From: an uncultured Prevotellaceae bacterium
GTDB taxonomy: Bacteria > Bacteroidota > Bacteroidia > Bacteroidales > Bacteroidaceae
Direction of reading: 5' to 3'
Assembly: GCA_900315105.1 (NCBI GenBank)
Contig: OMXX01000012.1
Span: 1-64,000 of the forward strand
Length of the DNA: 64,000 nucleotides
Translations under genes and position numbers: made by a program
In this document: positions 8,011-16,549 of the stretch, in pieces
How positions within the stretch are numbered: the first letter of the stretch is position 1
Layout of the letters: the number at the start of each line of letters is the position of its first letter
Notes under the pieces: generated by a model
The model's input: the letters and a program-made list of their open reading frames with translations, nothing else
Told to the model about the DNA's origin: nothing
Database searches by the model: none

Positions 8011-10737
8011 CTAATCTATACGATAGATTCTGACAGGACTGTTAAGACCGGATGGCATAGGTTTCCAACGGTTGTATTTGCGATGTTTATAGTTGATGTC
8101 AACAATGTTGATATCATCAAACTTTCTCCATTTCACCCCCCTTTTATCCATATCTGCGATTCGGTTGGCAGGAAGGTTGGTTACCTCAATACGCAGAGAG
8201 TTGCCTTTCTGCTTGAGAATTGAGTTGTCAAAAGTCAGGATATAAGGTACACACCAAGCGCATCCTACATATACATCGTTTATATAGACACGTGCGGATT
8301 CACGTACATCTCCAAGGTCTATCGCCCATTTGCTAGGATCAACTCGTCTTGCATCATCTTTTCTGAGCGGTGAATCGAAAGAAATCTCATATACACCTGT
8401 TCCCATTGTGACTTTTGCAGATTCGTTGTCAAGAGTCTCCCAAGTGCGGAGTTTACCAATATTAAATGTTTCGTTAACCTTTGGCGCTTCCTCGATGAAA
8501 GACAGTTTCCAGTTATCTTCTAATTTTACTGTATCTGTTTGAGATTCATTCAGATTATGGAACTCTAGTGACGGTAAGGATAGTTCCTGCGGCTCATTGA
8601 ACGTCTGGAGAATCATTGATTGGCCAGAGCGAAGTGTGATATGTACCTTTCCCCCACCCTGTATTTCTGCAGTATATTGTTTGCCTGTGAGGGGATCAAT
8701 CCACATCGCTTCTGTGAATCCTACGGTCAGATGCACTTTTGCATTAATATCATTAGGTGTTAGGTTGGCTATGAAATAATGGTAGCCGGCCTCGTTCTTT
8801 CTGCGGATGAGCTTAAGTCCGAGTTGATTGCGCATAGGCTCAGGATTACAGCAACTTTCCATATCCTCGCGTTTTACGCCTGTCAAGATACATGCCCCTT
8901 GCGCCTTGAGTTGGGCGATATGATTCCTTACATCCTCCGTCATAATTGTATTGTCGCTTGGGATGATGAGTCCAGAGTATGGCTGTCCCGAAGCGGTAAC
9001 AAGTTTTCCCTCTTTGTAAGAGGTAGAAAGGAGTAATTTCTCGCTGATATAGTCGCAGTCGTAGCCTGCCTTGTCGATTTTGTTTACTGCATCGGCAAAC
9101 TCTGGTGCGAGTTCTCCCATTTTATGAATGGAGAACTGCATGAGACGATTGTCATGAGTCTCTTTCGTCCACATATCCCTTACTGGGAGGAGAACAAGGA
9201 AGTCATTATCAGGCTTTCCCCATTGCAGGTATGACTGGCAGCGTTCAATGTACTTCATGAGCTCTGGGGCATCACGCCATATGCTGTTTGTCGGACTCAT
9301 GTCAACAGACGCATAGAACTTCCATCCAGGCCAGGAATCATCCTTAGGAGAATAGCATGTACCGTGGAAATAAACATTGTTTACGCCGGCACAGAACATA
9401 AGGTCGAGATCAGGCTTCATCTGTGAAAGGGATGTACGGAAATGCTCTGTAAGCCAAGTGAAGGTTTCGCTTGATGCGAGTTTCTTTCCGTTGATATGTG
9501 CAGCCGAAGGAGCATACTTGAGCATTGAGAAATCAGAATCGTTTTTTCTTGTGTGCTTAACGTCCTTACGTAACCCTTTGATACCGAAGTCGGTAATCCC
9601 GAATCCTTCAATCTCTGGTATATCCACAGCAGAATAGCAGTCGATTAGGTTTGCAGGTGAGCCGTGAGCCTGATTCCGGGTTATAACTCCATGATTATGC
9701 GCCCATTCTGTCCATGTTTGTGTGAAGTTCTCGAAAATGAGCTCACCGAGGGTTTCGCGGTAGTCGGACACGACCTTTACGTCGCCGTCGATAAGTTTCT
9801 CGATGTTATCCTCAAGTTTGTACCCTCTTCGTTTCTCGAACTCAGGGAAGAGATTTGGGGTATAGTCAGCCTCACTTACCTCATACGAGTCGTTGAAGAA
9901 GGTATGAGGATATGGGGTATTTGTCTTATCGAAGGCATCGCTGATATGCTTTAGATAGTTGAGTACGGCTTGTTTGTTGAAATGGTCAACGACAAAGCCA
10001 GTACCGCCAGGAGCGGCACGTTTTACCATCATAACTCCCATCTGCTTCCATAGGGTGATGATTCGCCAATCGCCCTTTGCTATCTTTTTCTTCTTGTCAA
10101 GTGGAACAAGACGTCCTTTTTTATTAATAGTCAAGCGTGCAAAAGTGTCGCCCTTGCTTCCCGACTTACGATAGGCATAGATGCCGATAAGGCGCTTGTC
10201 ATCGAGCGTGTCGGGGATTTCTACGAAAGTGGAGTCGTCAATCTGTACAGGCAGAGGTTTGGGAGGTTCAGGCTTATAACGGCTTATGAGCGAAGAATGT
10301 ATGGTTGTGTCGCATACGAGGAGCTTTGAGGCACTCTCTTCCATAGGCACCCAAGAACCGCCAAACGGCCATCCTGTTCCTGTTGCCATATCGATTTGAA
10401 TATTGTATTTCTTGCCTTCAGACTGCACGAAACGGAGCATTTCCATCCATTTTGGAGACAGGAACTCTATGTTGTTCTGCTCATTGTTGAGCACACCGTA
10501 TATAGGCGTAATCTCAAGTGCTCCTATTCCGCAATCAGCCAATTGCTTAATGTTCCATGAAACGTTCTCCTTATCGAGAGCCGAACCCATCCACCACCAT
10601 CTCACTCCAGGTTTTGTTGTCTCTGTGTTTGGAGGCGTTACCTGAGCAAAAGCTGAGGAGGAAAGAAGAAAAGCGAAAAAGCAGGCCAAGCCTTCTCTAA
10701 AGGAAGGGTGTTTTATAGAGTTTGTAAAAATAGACAT
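8011..10737 (-). CDS. Secreted GH106-like alpha-L-rhamnosidase
   Basis: This large secreted glycoside hydrolase has 908 residues. A signal peptide (about residues 1-31, ending SSAFAQ) is followed by PGVRWWWMGSALDKENV and ITPIYG, typical of GH106 and its relatives. A central catalytic region follows (about 100-600), and a C-terminal galactose-binding-like beta domain (about 740-905). GH106 enzymes remove alpha-L-rhamnose from plant or bacterial polysaccharides, so a periplasmic or surface role is likely. Residues 9-17 (KHPSFREGL) are encoded by a small palindromic sequence similar to intergenic repeats elsewhere in the window. The gene follows rlmH at 33 bases on the same strand. GH106 assignment is by resemblance only. 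Confidence 0.8.
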   Translation of the reverse strand: MSIFTNSIKHPSFREGLACFFAFLLSSSAFAQVTPPNTETTKPGVRWWWMGSALDKENVSWNIKQLADCGIGALEITPIYGVLNNEQNNIEFLSPKWMEMLRFVQSEGKKYNIQIDMATGTGWPFGGSWVPMEESASKLLVCDTTIHSSLISRYKPEPPKPLPVQIDDSTFVEIPDTLDDKRLIGIYAYRKSGSKGDTFARLTINKKGRLVPLDKKKKIAKGDWRIITLWKQMGVMMVKRAAPGGTGFVVDHFNKQAVLNYLKHISDAFDKTNTPYPHTFFNDSYEVSEADYTPNLFPEFEKRRGYKLEDNIEKLIDGDVKVVSDYRETLGELIFENFTQTWTEWAHNHGVITRNQAHGSPANLIDCYSAVDIPEIEGFGITDFGIKGLRKDVKHTRKNDSDFSMLKYAPSAAHINGKKLASSETFTWLTEHFRTSLSQMKPDLDLMFCAGVNNVYFHGTCYSPKDDSWPGWKFYASVDMSPTNSIWRDAPELMKYIERCQSYLQWGKPDNDFLVLLPVRDMWTKETHDNRLMQFSIHKMGELAPEFADAVNKIDKAGYDCDYISEKLLLSTSYKEGKLVTASGQPYSGLIIPSDNTIMTEDVRNHIAQLKAQGACILTGVKREDMESCCNPEPMRNQLGLKLIRRKNEAGYHYFIANLTPNDINAKVHLTVGFTEAMWIDPLTGKQYTAEIQGGGKVHITLRSGQSMILQTFNEPQELSLPSLEFHNLNESQTDTVKLEDNWKLSFIEEAPKVNETFNIGKLRTWETLDNESAKVTMGTGVYEISFDSPLRKDDARRVDPSKWAIDLGDVRESARVYINDVYVGCAWCVPYILTFDNSILKQKGNSLRIEVTNLPANRIADMDKRGVKWRKFDDINIVDINYKHRKYNRWKPMPSGLNSPVRIYRID

Positions 10738-10770
10738 TATATTTAATTGTTTAGGTGTAGTGGTGTCGTT

Positions 10771-11241
10771 TTACTCATGATGATATGGCTCACCTTTGAT
10801 AATGGTGCAAGCCCTGTATATCTGCTCTGTGAACACGAGTCGGACCATCTGATGTGAGAAAGTCATTTTTGACAGGCTTATCTTCTCATTTGCCCTCTGA
10901 TACATAGTATCAGAGAAACCGTAGGGACCGCCAATAACGAAGACAAGACGACGTACAGATGCATTCTTCTGCTCTATCCATCTTGCGAACTCCACAGAAC
11001 GGAACTCCTTACCATGCTCGTCAAGTAAGACAACATGGTCGGAAGGCTGTAACTTGGCAAGCACCATTTCTCCCTCGCGTTCCTTCTGTTGTGCTTCAGA
11101 AAGGGCTTTCGTGTTCTTCAGTTCGGGAATAACAGTTATCGAGAATGGCATATAATGGCCGATTCTCGATGTGTAGTCGTCTATTCCTGCCTGAAAATGC
11201 TTGTCGTTAGTTTTACCGATTAATATGAGCTCTGTCTTCAT
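10771..11241 (-). CDS. rlmH: 23S rRNA (pseudouridine1915-N3)-methyltransferase RlmH
   Basis: RlmH is a SPOUT methyltransferase that N3-methylates pseudouridine 1915 in helix 69 of 23S rRNA. The 156-residue length fits the family exactly. LDEHGKEFRSVEFARWI (about residues 73-89), the FVIGGPYGF loop and the C-terminal SLSKMTFSHQMVRLVFTEQIYRA with ending YHHE are hallmark segments. It is read first in a two-gene unit with the GH106-like gene. The upstream leader holds a 7-bp repeat and a run of eight G. Confidence 0.97.
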   Translation of the reverse strand: MKTELILIGKTNDKHFQAGIDDYTSRIGHYMPFSITVIPELKNTKALSEAQQKEREGEMVLAKLQPSDHVVLLDEHGKEFRSVEFARWIEQKNASVRRLVFVIGGPYGFSDTMYQRANEKISLSKMTFSHQMVRLVFTEQIYRACTIIKGEPYHHE

Positions 11242-11248
11242 ATTTATA

Positions 11249-11276
11249 ATTGAGTGATTAGAGTTTAGTGATTAGT
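11249..11276 (-). repeat. 7-bp tandem repeat in rlmH leader
   Basis: Four heptamers of the form G(A/T)TTAGT occupy 11249-11276 and run straight into eight G residues at 11280-11287. The 13-mer TTAGAGTTTAGTG (11258-11270) recurs exactly at 26251-26263. Confidence 0.75.
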
Positions 11277-11329
11277 GTTGGGGGGGGAGTATAATCCTCT
11301 AGACACCAAGCTCTAAACTTTTCGAAATG

Positions 11330-11337
11330 CAAATATA
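11330..11337 (-). promoter_or_regulatory. -7 box of rlmH promoter
   Basis: Read on the minus strand this is TATATTTG, matching TAnnTTTG, about 90 bases upstream of rlmH. The predicted leader would contain the G-run and the heptamer array. Confidence 0.5.
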
Positions 11338-11431
11338 GTGAAAAATTTGTGTATTACCAATATAAATTAGAAATTTCGTTGATATTTATTAAAAAAAGTG
11401 TCCTTTTCTTTCATTTTAAAAATCTTTTTTC

Positions 11432-11439
11432 TACTTTTG
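11432..11439 (+). promoter_or_regulatory. -7 box of phosphohexomutase promoter
   Basis: TACTTTTG matches the TAnnTTTG consensus and lies about 48 bases before the ATG of the phosphohexomutase gene. Confidence 0.65.
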
Positions 11440-11487
11440 TAGTCATGTAATTTTGTAATTAAATAATCATACAATAAAAAACAGAAA

Positions 11488-13230
11488 ATGGCAAATAACG
11501 CAGAACTCGTAGCTCAGTGCCGCGCAAAGGCACAAGAGTGGTTATCCCCTTCTTTCGATGAGAAGACACGCGCAGAAGTACAGGCTCTCCTTGATAATGA
11601 AGACCCAAGTGAACTCGTAGATGCATTCTATCAGAATCTTGAGTTTGGTACTGGTGGCCTCCGTGGTATTATGGGAGTAGGTACAAACCGTATGAACAAA
11701 TATATCGTGGCAATGGCTACACAGGGCTTCGCTAACTATGTGCTGAAGCAATTCCCTGGACGCAAGGATCTTGCTGCTGTAGTTGGTCATGACTGTCGTA
11801 ATAACGGACGTGACTATGCTGAGACCGTTGCCGCTATCTTCACAGCAAACGGCATCAAGGCTTATCTCTTCGAGAGCCTCCGCCCTACTCCAGAGATTTC
11901 ATTCGCTATCCGTCAGCTTGGCGCTCAGTGTGGTGTCAATGTAACAGCTTCTCACAACCCTAAAGAATACAACGGCTATAAAGCTTATTGGGAGGATGGC
12001 GCTCAGGTGCTCATGCCACACGATACTGCTATCGTGGAGGAAGTGAAGAAGGTGAAGATCGAGGATGTGAAGTGGGATCTTAACCCAGACCTTCTCCATA
12101 TCATCGGCGGTGAGATGGACTTCGACTATATGCAGGCTGTAAAGGAAGGTATGGTTGATCAGGATGTAATCCTCCGCAACAAGGACCTGAACATCGTATA
12201 TTCAGCTATGCACGGCACAGGTCGTGTGCTCGTTCCTCTGTGTCTCCGCTCTTGGGGCTTCCAGAATATAAACGTTGTACCTGAGCAGATGGTTGTTGAC
12301 GGCAACTTCCCAACTGTAGTTTCTCCAAACCCGGAGAACCCAGAGGCTATGACTCTCGGTATCAAACTCGGAACAAAGCTAAATGCTGATCTCGTGGTTG
12401 CTACCGACCCTGATGCTGACCGTCTTGCTATTGTATGCCGTAATGGAAAGGGCGAGTGGCAGATTCTTAACGGTAACCAGACTGCTTGTATGTTCTATTG
12501 GTACACTATCAAGAACAAGAAGGCTCTCGGACAGCTCAAGCCAACCGACTTCATGGTTAAGACAATCGTGACATCAGAGCTTATTGCTAAGATTGCAAAG
12601 GCAAACGGCGTTGAGTGTTTCGATGAATACACAGGTTTCAAGTGGATTGCATACCGCATCCGTGTAAACGAGGGTAAGCGTCAGTATATCGGTGGTGGCG
12701 AAGAGTCATTCGGCTATCTTCCATATGACAAGGTTCGTGATAAGGACGCTCCTGCTTCTATCTGCTTGATTTGTGAGATTGCTGCATGGGCAAAGGATCA
12801 GGGCAAGACATTGTTTGACCTTCTTCTCGATATTTATAAGGAGTATGGTTTCCAGAAGGAAACAACAATCAATGTTGTTAAGCCAGGTAAGTCTGGTGCC
12901 GATGAAATCAAGGCTATGATGGAGAATTTCCGTCAGAACCCACCTCAGACAATTGCAGGCAGTAAGGTTGTTACTATCAAGGACTACAAGGTATTGAAGC
13001 GTACAGACAACGGTGTTGTGACAGACTTCGAGATGCCAACAACAAGCAACGTACTCCAGTGGTTCACAGAGGACGGTCTGAAGGTGAGCGTACGCCCATC
13101 AGGTACAGAGCCTAAGATTAAGTTCTACTGCGAGGTACCAGTACCAGGCAAGTTCGATGGCGACTATGTTGCTGCAACTGCTAAGGCTGATGCCCGTGTA
13201 GAGGAAATTAAGAAGGACCTTGGTTTGTAA
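11488..13230 (+). CDS. Phosphoglucomutase/phosphomannomutase family protein
   Basis: This alpha-D-phosphohexomutase (580 residues) interconverts hexose 1- and 6-phosphates in the cytoplasm. TASHNPKEYNGYK (about residues 153-165) holds the phosphoserine loop. ATDPDADRLAI (about 309-319) is the metal-binding loop and GGEESFGY (about 403-410) the sugar-binding loop. RPSGTEPKIKFY near the C-terminus is the phosphate-binding loop. The length suits the PgcA-like phosphoglucomutase branch. It has its own promoter and a good terminator, so it is monocistronic. Confidence 0.94.
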   Translation: MANNAELVAQCRAKAQEWLSPSFDEKTRAEVQALLDNEDPSELVDAFYQNLEFGTGGLRGIMGVGTNRMNKYIVAMATQGFANYVLKQFPGRKDLAAVVGHDCRNNGRDYAETVAAIFTANGIKAYLFESLRPTPEISFAIRQLGAQCGVNVTASHNPKEYNGYKAYWEDGAQVLMPHDTAIVEEVKKVKIEDVKWDLNPDLLHIIGGEMDFDYMQAVKEGMVDQDVILRNKDLNIVYSAMHGTGRVLVPLCLRSWGFQNINVVPEQMVVDGNFPTVVSPNPENPEAMTLGIKLGTKLNADLVVATDPDADRLAIVCRNGKGEWQILNGNQTACMFYWYTIKNKKALGQLKPTDFMVKTIVTSELIAKIAKANGVECFDEYTGFKWIAYRIRVNEGKRQYIGGGEESFGYLPYDKVRDKDAPASICLICEIAAWAKDQGKTLFDLLLDIYKEYGFQKETTINVVKPGKSGADEIKAMMENFRQNPPQTIAGSKVVTIKDYKVLKRTDNGVVTDFEMPTTSNVLQWFTEDGLKVSVRPSGTEPKIKFYCEVPVPGKFDGDYVAATAKADARVEEIKKDLGL

Positions 13231-13266
13231 TATTTGACCATCATAAAACAAACTATAAAACCGCGT

Positions 13267-13304
13267 GCCCGGCATCTGCAATATATTGCGGTGTCGGGCT
13301 TTTT
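13267..13304 (+). terminator. Rho-independent terminator after phosphohexomutase gene
   Basis: GCCCGGCA (13267-13274) pairs with TGTCGGGC (13292-13299) with one G-U pair. An inner palindrome GCAATATATTGC extends the stem, and a T-rich run follows. It ends just before the aldose epimerase gene. Confidence 0.85.
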
Positions 13305-13322
13305 ATTTGTTTTTAGAAAAAG

Positions 13323-14240
13323 ATGAAGAAAATTTCAAATAGCATATTGGAGATTTCCGTAGAAGAGCATGGTGCTGAGCTTTCGAGTATCAGGTGCAAT
13401 GGAAGAGAGTATTTGTGGGGAGCATATCCTGAATTCTGGAAACGCCACTCTCCTATCTTGTTCCCTATTGTTGGTAGCGTATGGAATGGTCAGTACACAT
13501 CTCATGGGGAGACGTTTCAGATGGGACAGCATGGTCTTGCACGTGATATGGACTTTGCACTTGTGAGGGAAGAAACTGATTATCTGGAATATGAGCTGAT
13601 TTCATCGGAGGAAACCCTAAGGAAATACCCCTACCCTTTTATCTTGCATATTGGATACAGGATTGAAGACAAAACTATTAGTGTGATATGGAAAGTCGAG
13701 AATCCATCGGGAAAAGACATGTATTTCCAAATCGGTGCTCATCCTGCATTCTATTGGCCCTTTCTTTCCGATGAAACGGTGGAGAATGGCGTAGAGGCTA
13801 TGAAGGCTGAACTTATAAAGAGCGATAAAAGGGGATTTTTCTATTTTCCTGAGAAACCGCAGGAAATCGTACGTACTCTCATCACGGAAGGTGGATGTGT
13901 GGATGTCGAAAAGAAACAGAGTCTGAAGGTATCAGATGGATATCTGCCTCTTAATACCAAGACTTTCAATCACGATGCACTTGTGCTTGAGCATGATCAG
14001 GTGCATGAGATTACCCTTTGTGACAATGACAAGAAGCCTTATCTCACCCTCTCATGGGATGCTCCTTTAGTCGGGCTTTGGTCACCTCCAGGCAAGAATG
14101 CACCATTTGTTTGCATTGAACCTTGGTATGGACGTGCAGATCGCGCCTATTTCAACGGTTGTTTTGAAGAAAAAGACTGGATACAGCACCTTGATGGCTA
14201 TGGTAAGTTTGAGGTTAGCTATAAGATAGCAATACATTAG
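13323..14240 (+). CDS. Aldose 1-epimerase family protein (LacX-like)
   Basis: This 305-residue protein has the galactose-mutarotase fold. SIRCNGREYLWG lies near the N-terminus, PILFPIVGSVWNG about residues 44-56, GQHGLARDMDF about 68-78, and QIGAHPAFYWPF about 136-147. WSPPGKNAPFVCIEPWYGRAD is the conserved C-terminal block. Members interconvert sugar anomers or bind sugar phosphates; this subgroup is less well defined than GalM. The ATG at 13323 starts 19 bases after the upstream terminator. Confidence 0.88.
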   Translation: MKKISNSILEISVEEHGAELSSIRCNGREYLWGAYPEFWKRHSPILFPIVGSVWNGQYTSHGETFQMGQHGLARDMDFALVREETDYLEYELISSEETLRKYPYPFILHIGYRIEDKTISVIWKVENPSGKDMYFQIGAHPAFYWPFLSDETVENGVEAMKAELIKSDKRGFFYFPEKPQEIVRTLITEGGCVDVEKKQSLKVSDGYLPLNTKTFNHDALVLEHDQVHEITLCDNDKKPYLTLSWDAPLVGLWSPPGKNAPFVCIEPWYGRADRAYFNGCFEEKDWIQHLDGYGKFEVSYKIAIH

Positions 14241-14296
14241 AGCTACCTTTTCATACTCTTTGGACATTTTTTTCTACAATCTTTCTCGTAATCAGC

Positions 14297-14329
14297 TATC
14301 CCTTCCCCCTCCTGACGGTGGAAGGGATA
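14297..14329. terminator. Palindrome between convergent genes
   Basis: TATCCCTTCC (14297-14306) pairs with GGAAGGGATA (14320-14329). It sits between the ends of two convergent genes and could act as a bidirectional terminator, although the following T run is weak. Confidence 0.5.
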
Positions 14330-14338
14330 AGTTTTGAT

Positions 14339-15070
14339 TTAGGAATTGGTTAGCCTTGCCAAATAATCATAATGTTCCCCTTCTGCTATCAACTCAGCAT
14401 GAAGTCCGTTGGCTTCGGCTATTGCAGAAAGTAAAGGATAGTCAACATAGAGCCAGTCGAAAGGTTCTCCTTCAATATCCTTATATATCATCTGATAGTC
14501 AACTTCTCCGTAATAGTTTCCGTTAAGGTCGATATCGAAAGAGCCATCCTCATTCTCGTAGATATATTTGAGATCAGAAGAGTCTATAAGTATCTGTCCA
14601 TCAGATGCAAGGAGTTCTTTTAGTCGTTTGAAAAGCTTTGGAAGGTTACATATTTTTCCAGCTATTCCTGTGCCATTCATCAGCAATAGAATGGTATCAA
14701 ACTTTCCTTTGATTCTCTCGTCAAAGAGATTGACACATTGTACTTTACTTATACCACGTTTAATCATTGCCTCACAGCTCAGAGGCGAGATGTCGATAGC
14801 TGTAACATCCTTTTTCTGTTTTTGTAAGACAAGGGCATGACATCCAGCCCCAGCTCCGACATCCAGAATCTTTCCTCTTGACAAATCAAGTGCCTTTCTC
14901 TCAAGCTTTGGCATCTCACGCAGGCTGCGGAAAAGATGTGAGACTGGCATTTCATCTTCCTCGAACATGGAAGACAGTATGCGCAAGGTGTCTGCCTTAC
15001 CTGTGGTCAGGAAGTCGAGAATAGCCGCACCCATCGGGTCTTTGCCCTTTGATAATATAGTATTTATCAT
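14339..15070 (-). CDS. Class I SAM-dependent methyltransferase
   Basis: This 243-residue protein has a Rossmann methyltransferase core. LDVGAGAGCHALVLQ (about residues 69-83) is motif I, VTAIDISPLS holds the acidic residue of motif II, and FDTILLLMNGTGI is motif IV. The substrate is unknown. Its start immediately follows the MATE gene stop on the same strand with no gap, so it is probably translated from the MATE transcript. Confidence 0.83.
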   Translation of the reverse strand: MINTILSKGKDPMGAAILDFLTTGKADTLRILSSMFEEDEMPVSHLFRSLREMPKLERKALDLSRGKILDVGAGAGCHALVLQKQKKDVTAIDISPLSCEAMIKRGISKVQCVNLFDERIKGKFDTILLLMNGTGIAGKICNLPKLFKRLKELLASDGQILIDSSDLKYIYENEDGSFDIDLNGNYYGEVDYQMIYKDIEGEPFDWLYVDYPLLSAIAEANGLHAELIAEGEHYDYLARLTNS

Positions 15071-16468
15071 TTATAATCTGCTAACTTTTGAACGGAATTC
15101 GAAATAGAAAAGGAAACCTGCCGTAGTGAGTCCGAATGGCATTCCCATCCACACTCCTACTCCCCCCCAACCGAATATGAAGGCGAAGACATAGCTGAGT
15201 GGAATACTGACTATAACATACGAGATGAAAGCGTAAAGCATCAGTTTCTTCACATCCTCTATACCTCTGAGAGCATTGGCAAAGGTTATCTGCATACAGT
15301 CACCAAACTGATATATGAAGAAGCACGGTATGAGTGATATTACCACAGAAACGACATCCTCGCTTGTCGTGAAGCATGAAACAAGCGGATAACGGAATAT
15401 CTGTATCATCCCTATCATCATAAGAATTAGCGTTATACCGATAATGAATGCCGTATTTGCCGTTCTACGAACATTATGCCAATCACCAACTCCACGAAAT
15501 TGGCTTATCAACACACTTGCTGCAGCTCCAATGCCATAAACAATCTGAAAACAGAGCGTTGAAATCGTACACATTATTTGATGAGCAGCAAGTGGTATTG
15601 CACCAAGCCACCCCATAAATATAGCACAGATATTAAATGAAGAGGCTTCCAAACCGAGTTGTATGCTGATCGGGAATCCGAGCAACAGCAAGTGTTTCAT
15701 CCTGTGCATTTCTGGGCGTGTATTGACAGAAGGCTTTAATTCTTTGTATTTCTTCATCCTTGCAATAGCTATGAGAAGTGCGACAACGGCAAGAATACGT
15801 GAAACGAGTGTTGCAATACCTGCACCAAAGAGACCTAAGGCATCAATTGAGAATTGATAATTGAAAATTGATAATTCAAGACCGAAGATCAATGGCAAGT
15901 TGAGAAGAATATTGAATGCATTTGCACCAAGCATTATCCACATTGGGATTTTCGTTTCTCCTACTGCATCTGAATATTGCTTTAGCGCGTTGAATACAGC
16001 CATAAAAGGCATTGAGGCTGTGATGAGGAGGAAATAAGGCAGAGCATATGGCATTATCTCCTCTGGCTGTTGCAGAATGCTGATGTTATGGTAGAGCAAC
16101 AACAGCAAAGCCACGATGACAAGACTGAACAGGAAGTTTACGACAATGCTGTCAATAAGTGATTGTGCAACCCCATGATTGTCATTCTTTCCGTATAAAG
16201 CTCCGATTACAGGTGTGGAGGCATACGAGATGCCAAGCATGAAATAGATGACGAAATTGAAGATATTGTTCACGAAACCTGCCGCAGCAAGTTCCATTGT
16301 GCCATACTGCCCTACCATTATAGTATCAGCAAACTGCTGTGCTATGGAGCCTAACTGCCCTATGATGATAGGAATACCAAGTTTTATTACAGACTGAGCT
16401 ATATACGACTCACCCCATAATCTCCATAGGAAAGCGGATAGATTGGTATTGGCTAATCTTCTAAACAT
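15071..16468 (-). CDS. MATE family efflux transporter
   Basis: This inner-membrane cation/drug antiporter has 465 residues and twelve predicted helices. GQLGSIAQQFADTIMVGQYG, IGALYGKNDNHGVAQSL and the matching second-half motif AASVLISQFRGVG are typical of MATE proteins. Substrate is unknown. The segment LSIFNYQFSID (about residues 197-207) is encoded by five tandem AATTGAn heptamers, similar to intergenic repeats, and looks like an in-frame insertion into a loop. The methyltransferase gene follows directly. Confidence 0.92.
   Translation of the reverse strand: MFRRLANTNLSAFLWRLWGESYIAQSVIKLGIPIIIGQLGSIAQQFADTIMVGQYGTMELAAAGFVNNIFNFVIYFMLGISYASTPVIGALYGKNDNHGVAQSLIDSIVVNFLFSLVIVALLLLLYHNISILQQPEEIMPYALPYFLLITASMPFMAVFNALKQYSDAVGETKIPMWIMLGANAFNILLNLPLIFGLELSIFNYQFSIDALGLFGAGIATLVSRILAVVALLIAIARMKKYKELKPSVNTRPEMHRMKHLLLLGFPISIQLGLEASSFNICAIFMGWLGAIPLAAHQIMCTISTLCFQIVYGIGAAASVLISQFRGVGDWHNVRRTANTAFIIGITLILMMIGMIQIFRYPLVSCFTTSEDVVSVVISLIPCFFIYQFGDCMQITFANALRGIEDVKKLMLYAFISYVIVSIPLSYVFAFIFGWGGVGVWMGMPFGLTTAGFLFYFEFRSKVSRL
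15845..15879 (+). repeat. 7-bp tandem repeat inside MATE gene
   Basis: Five heptamers of the form AATTGAn occur at 15845-15851, 15852-15858, 15859-15865, 15866-15872 and 15873-15879. They lie within the MATE coding sequence. Gain or loss of one unit would shift the frame. Confidence 0.8.
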
Positions 16469-16485
16469 CTATTTATCCACAATGT

Positions 16486-16516
16486 AAAAGCCCGTCATCA
16501 CTACTGATGACGAGCC
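16486..16516 (-). terminator. Terminator of etf-acyl-CoA dehydrogenase operon
   Basis: Read on the minus strand, GCTCGTCATCA pairs with TGATGACGGGC around a four-base loop (16490-16515) and is followed by TTTTA. It lies 34 bases after the acyl-CoA dehydrogenase stop. Confidence 0.85.
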
Positions 16517-16549
16517 TCTACTATTGTCTATTTCTTAAATTGGTTGGAT

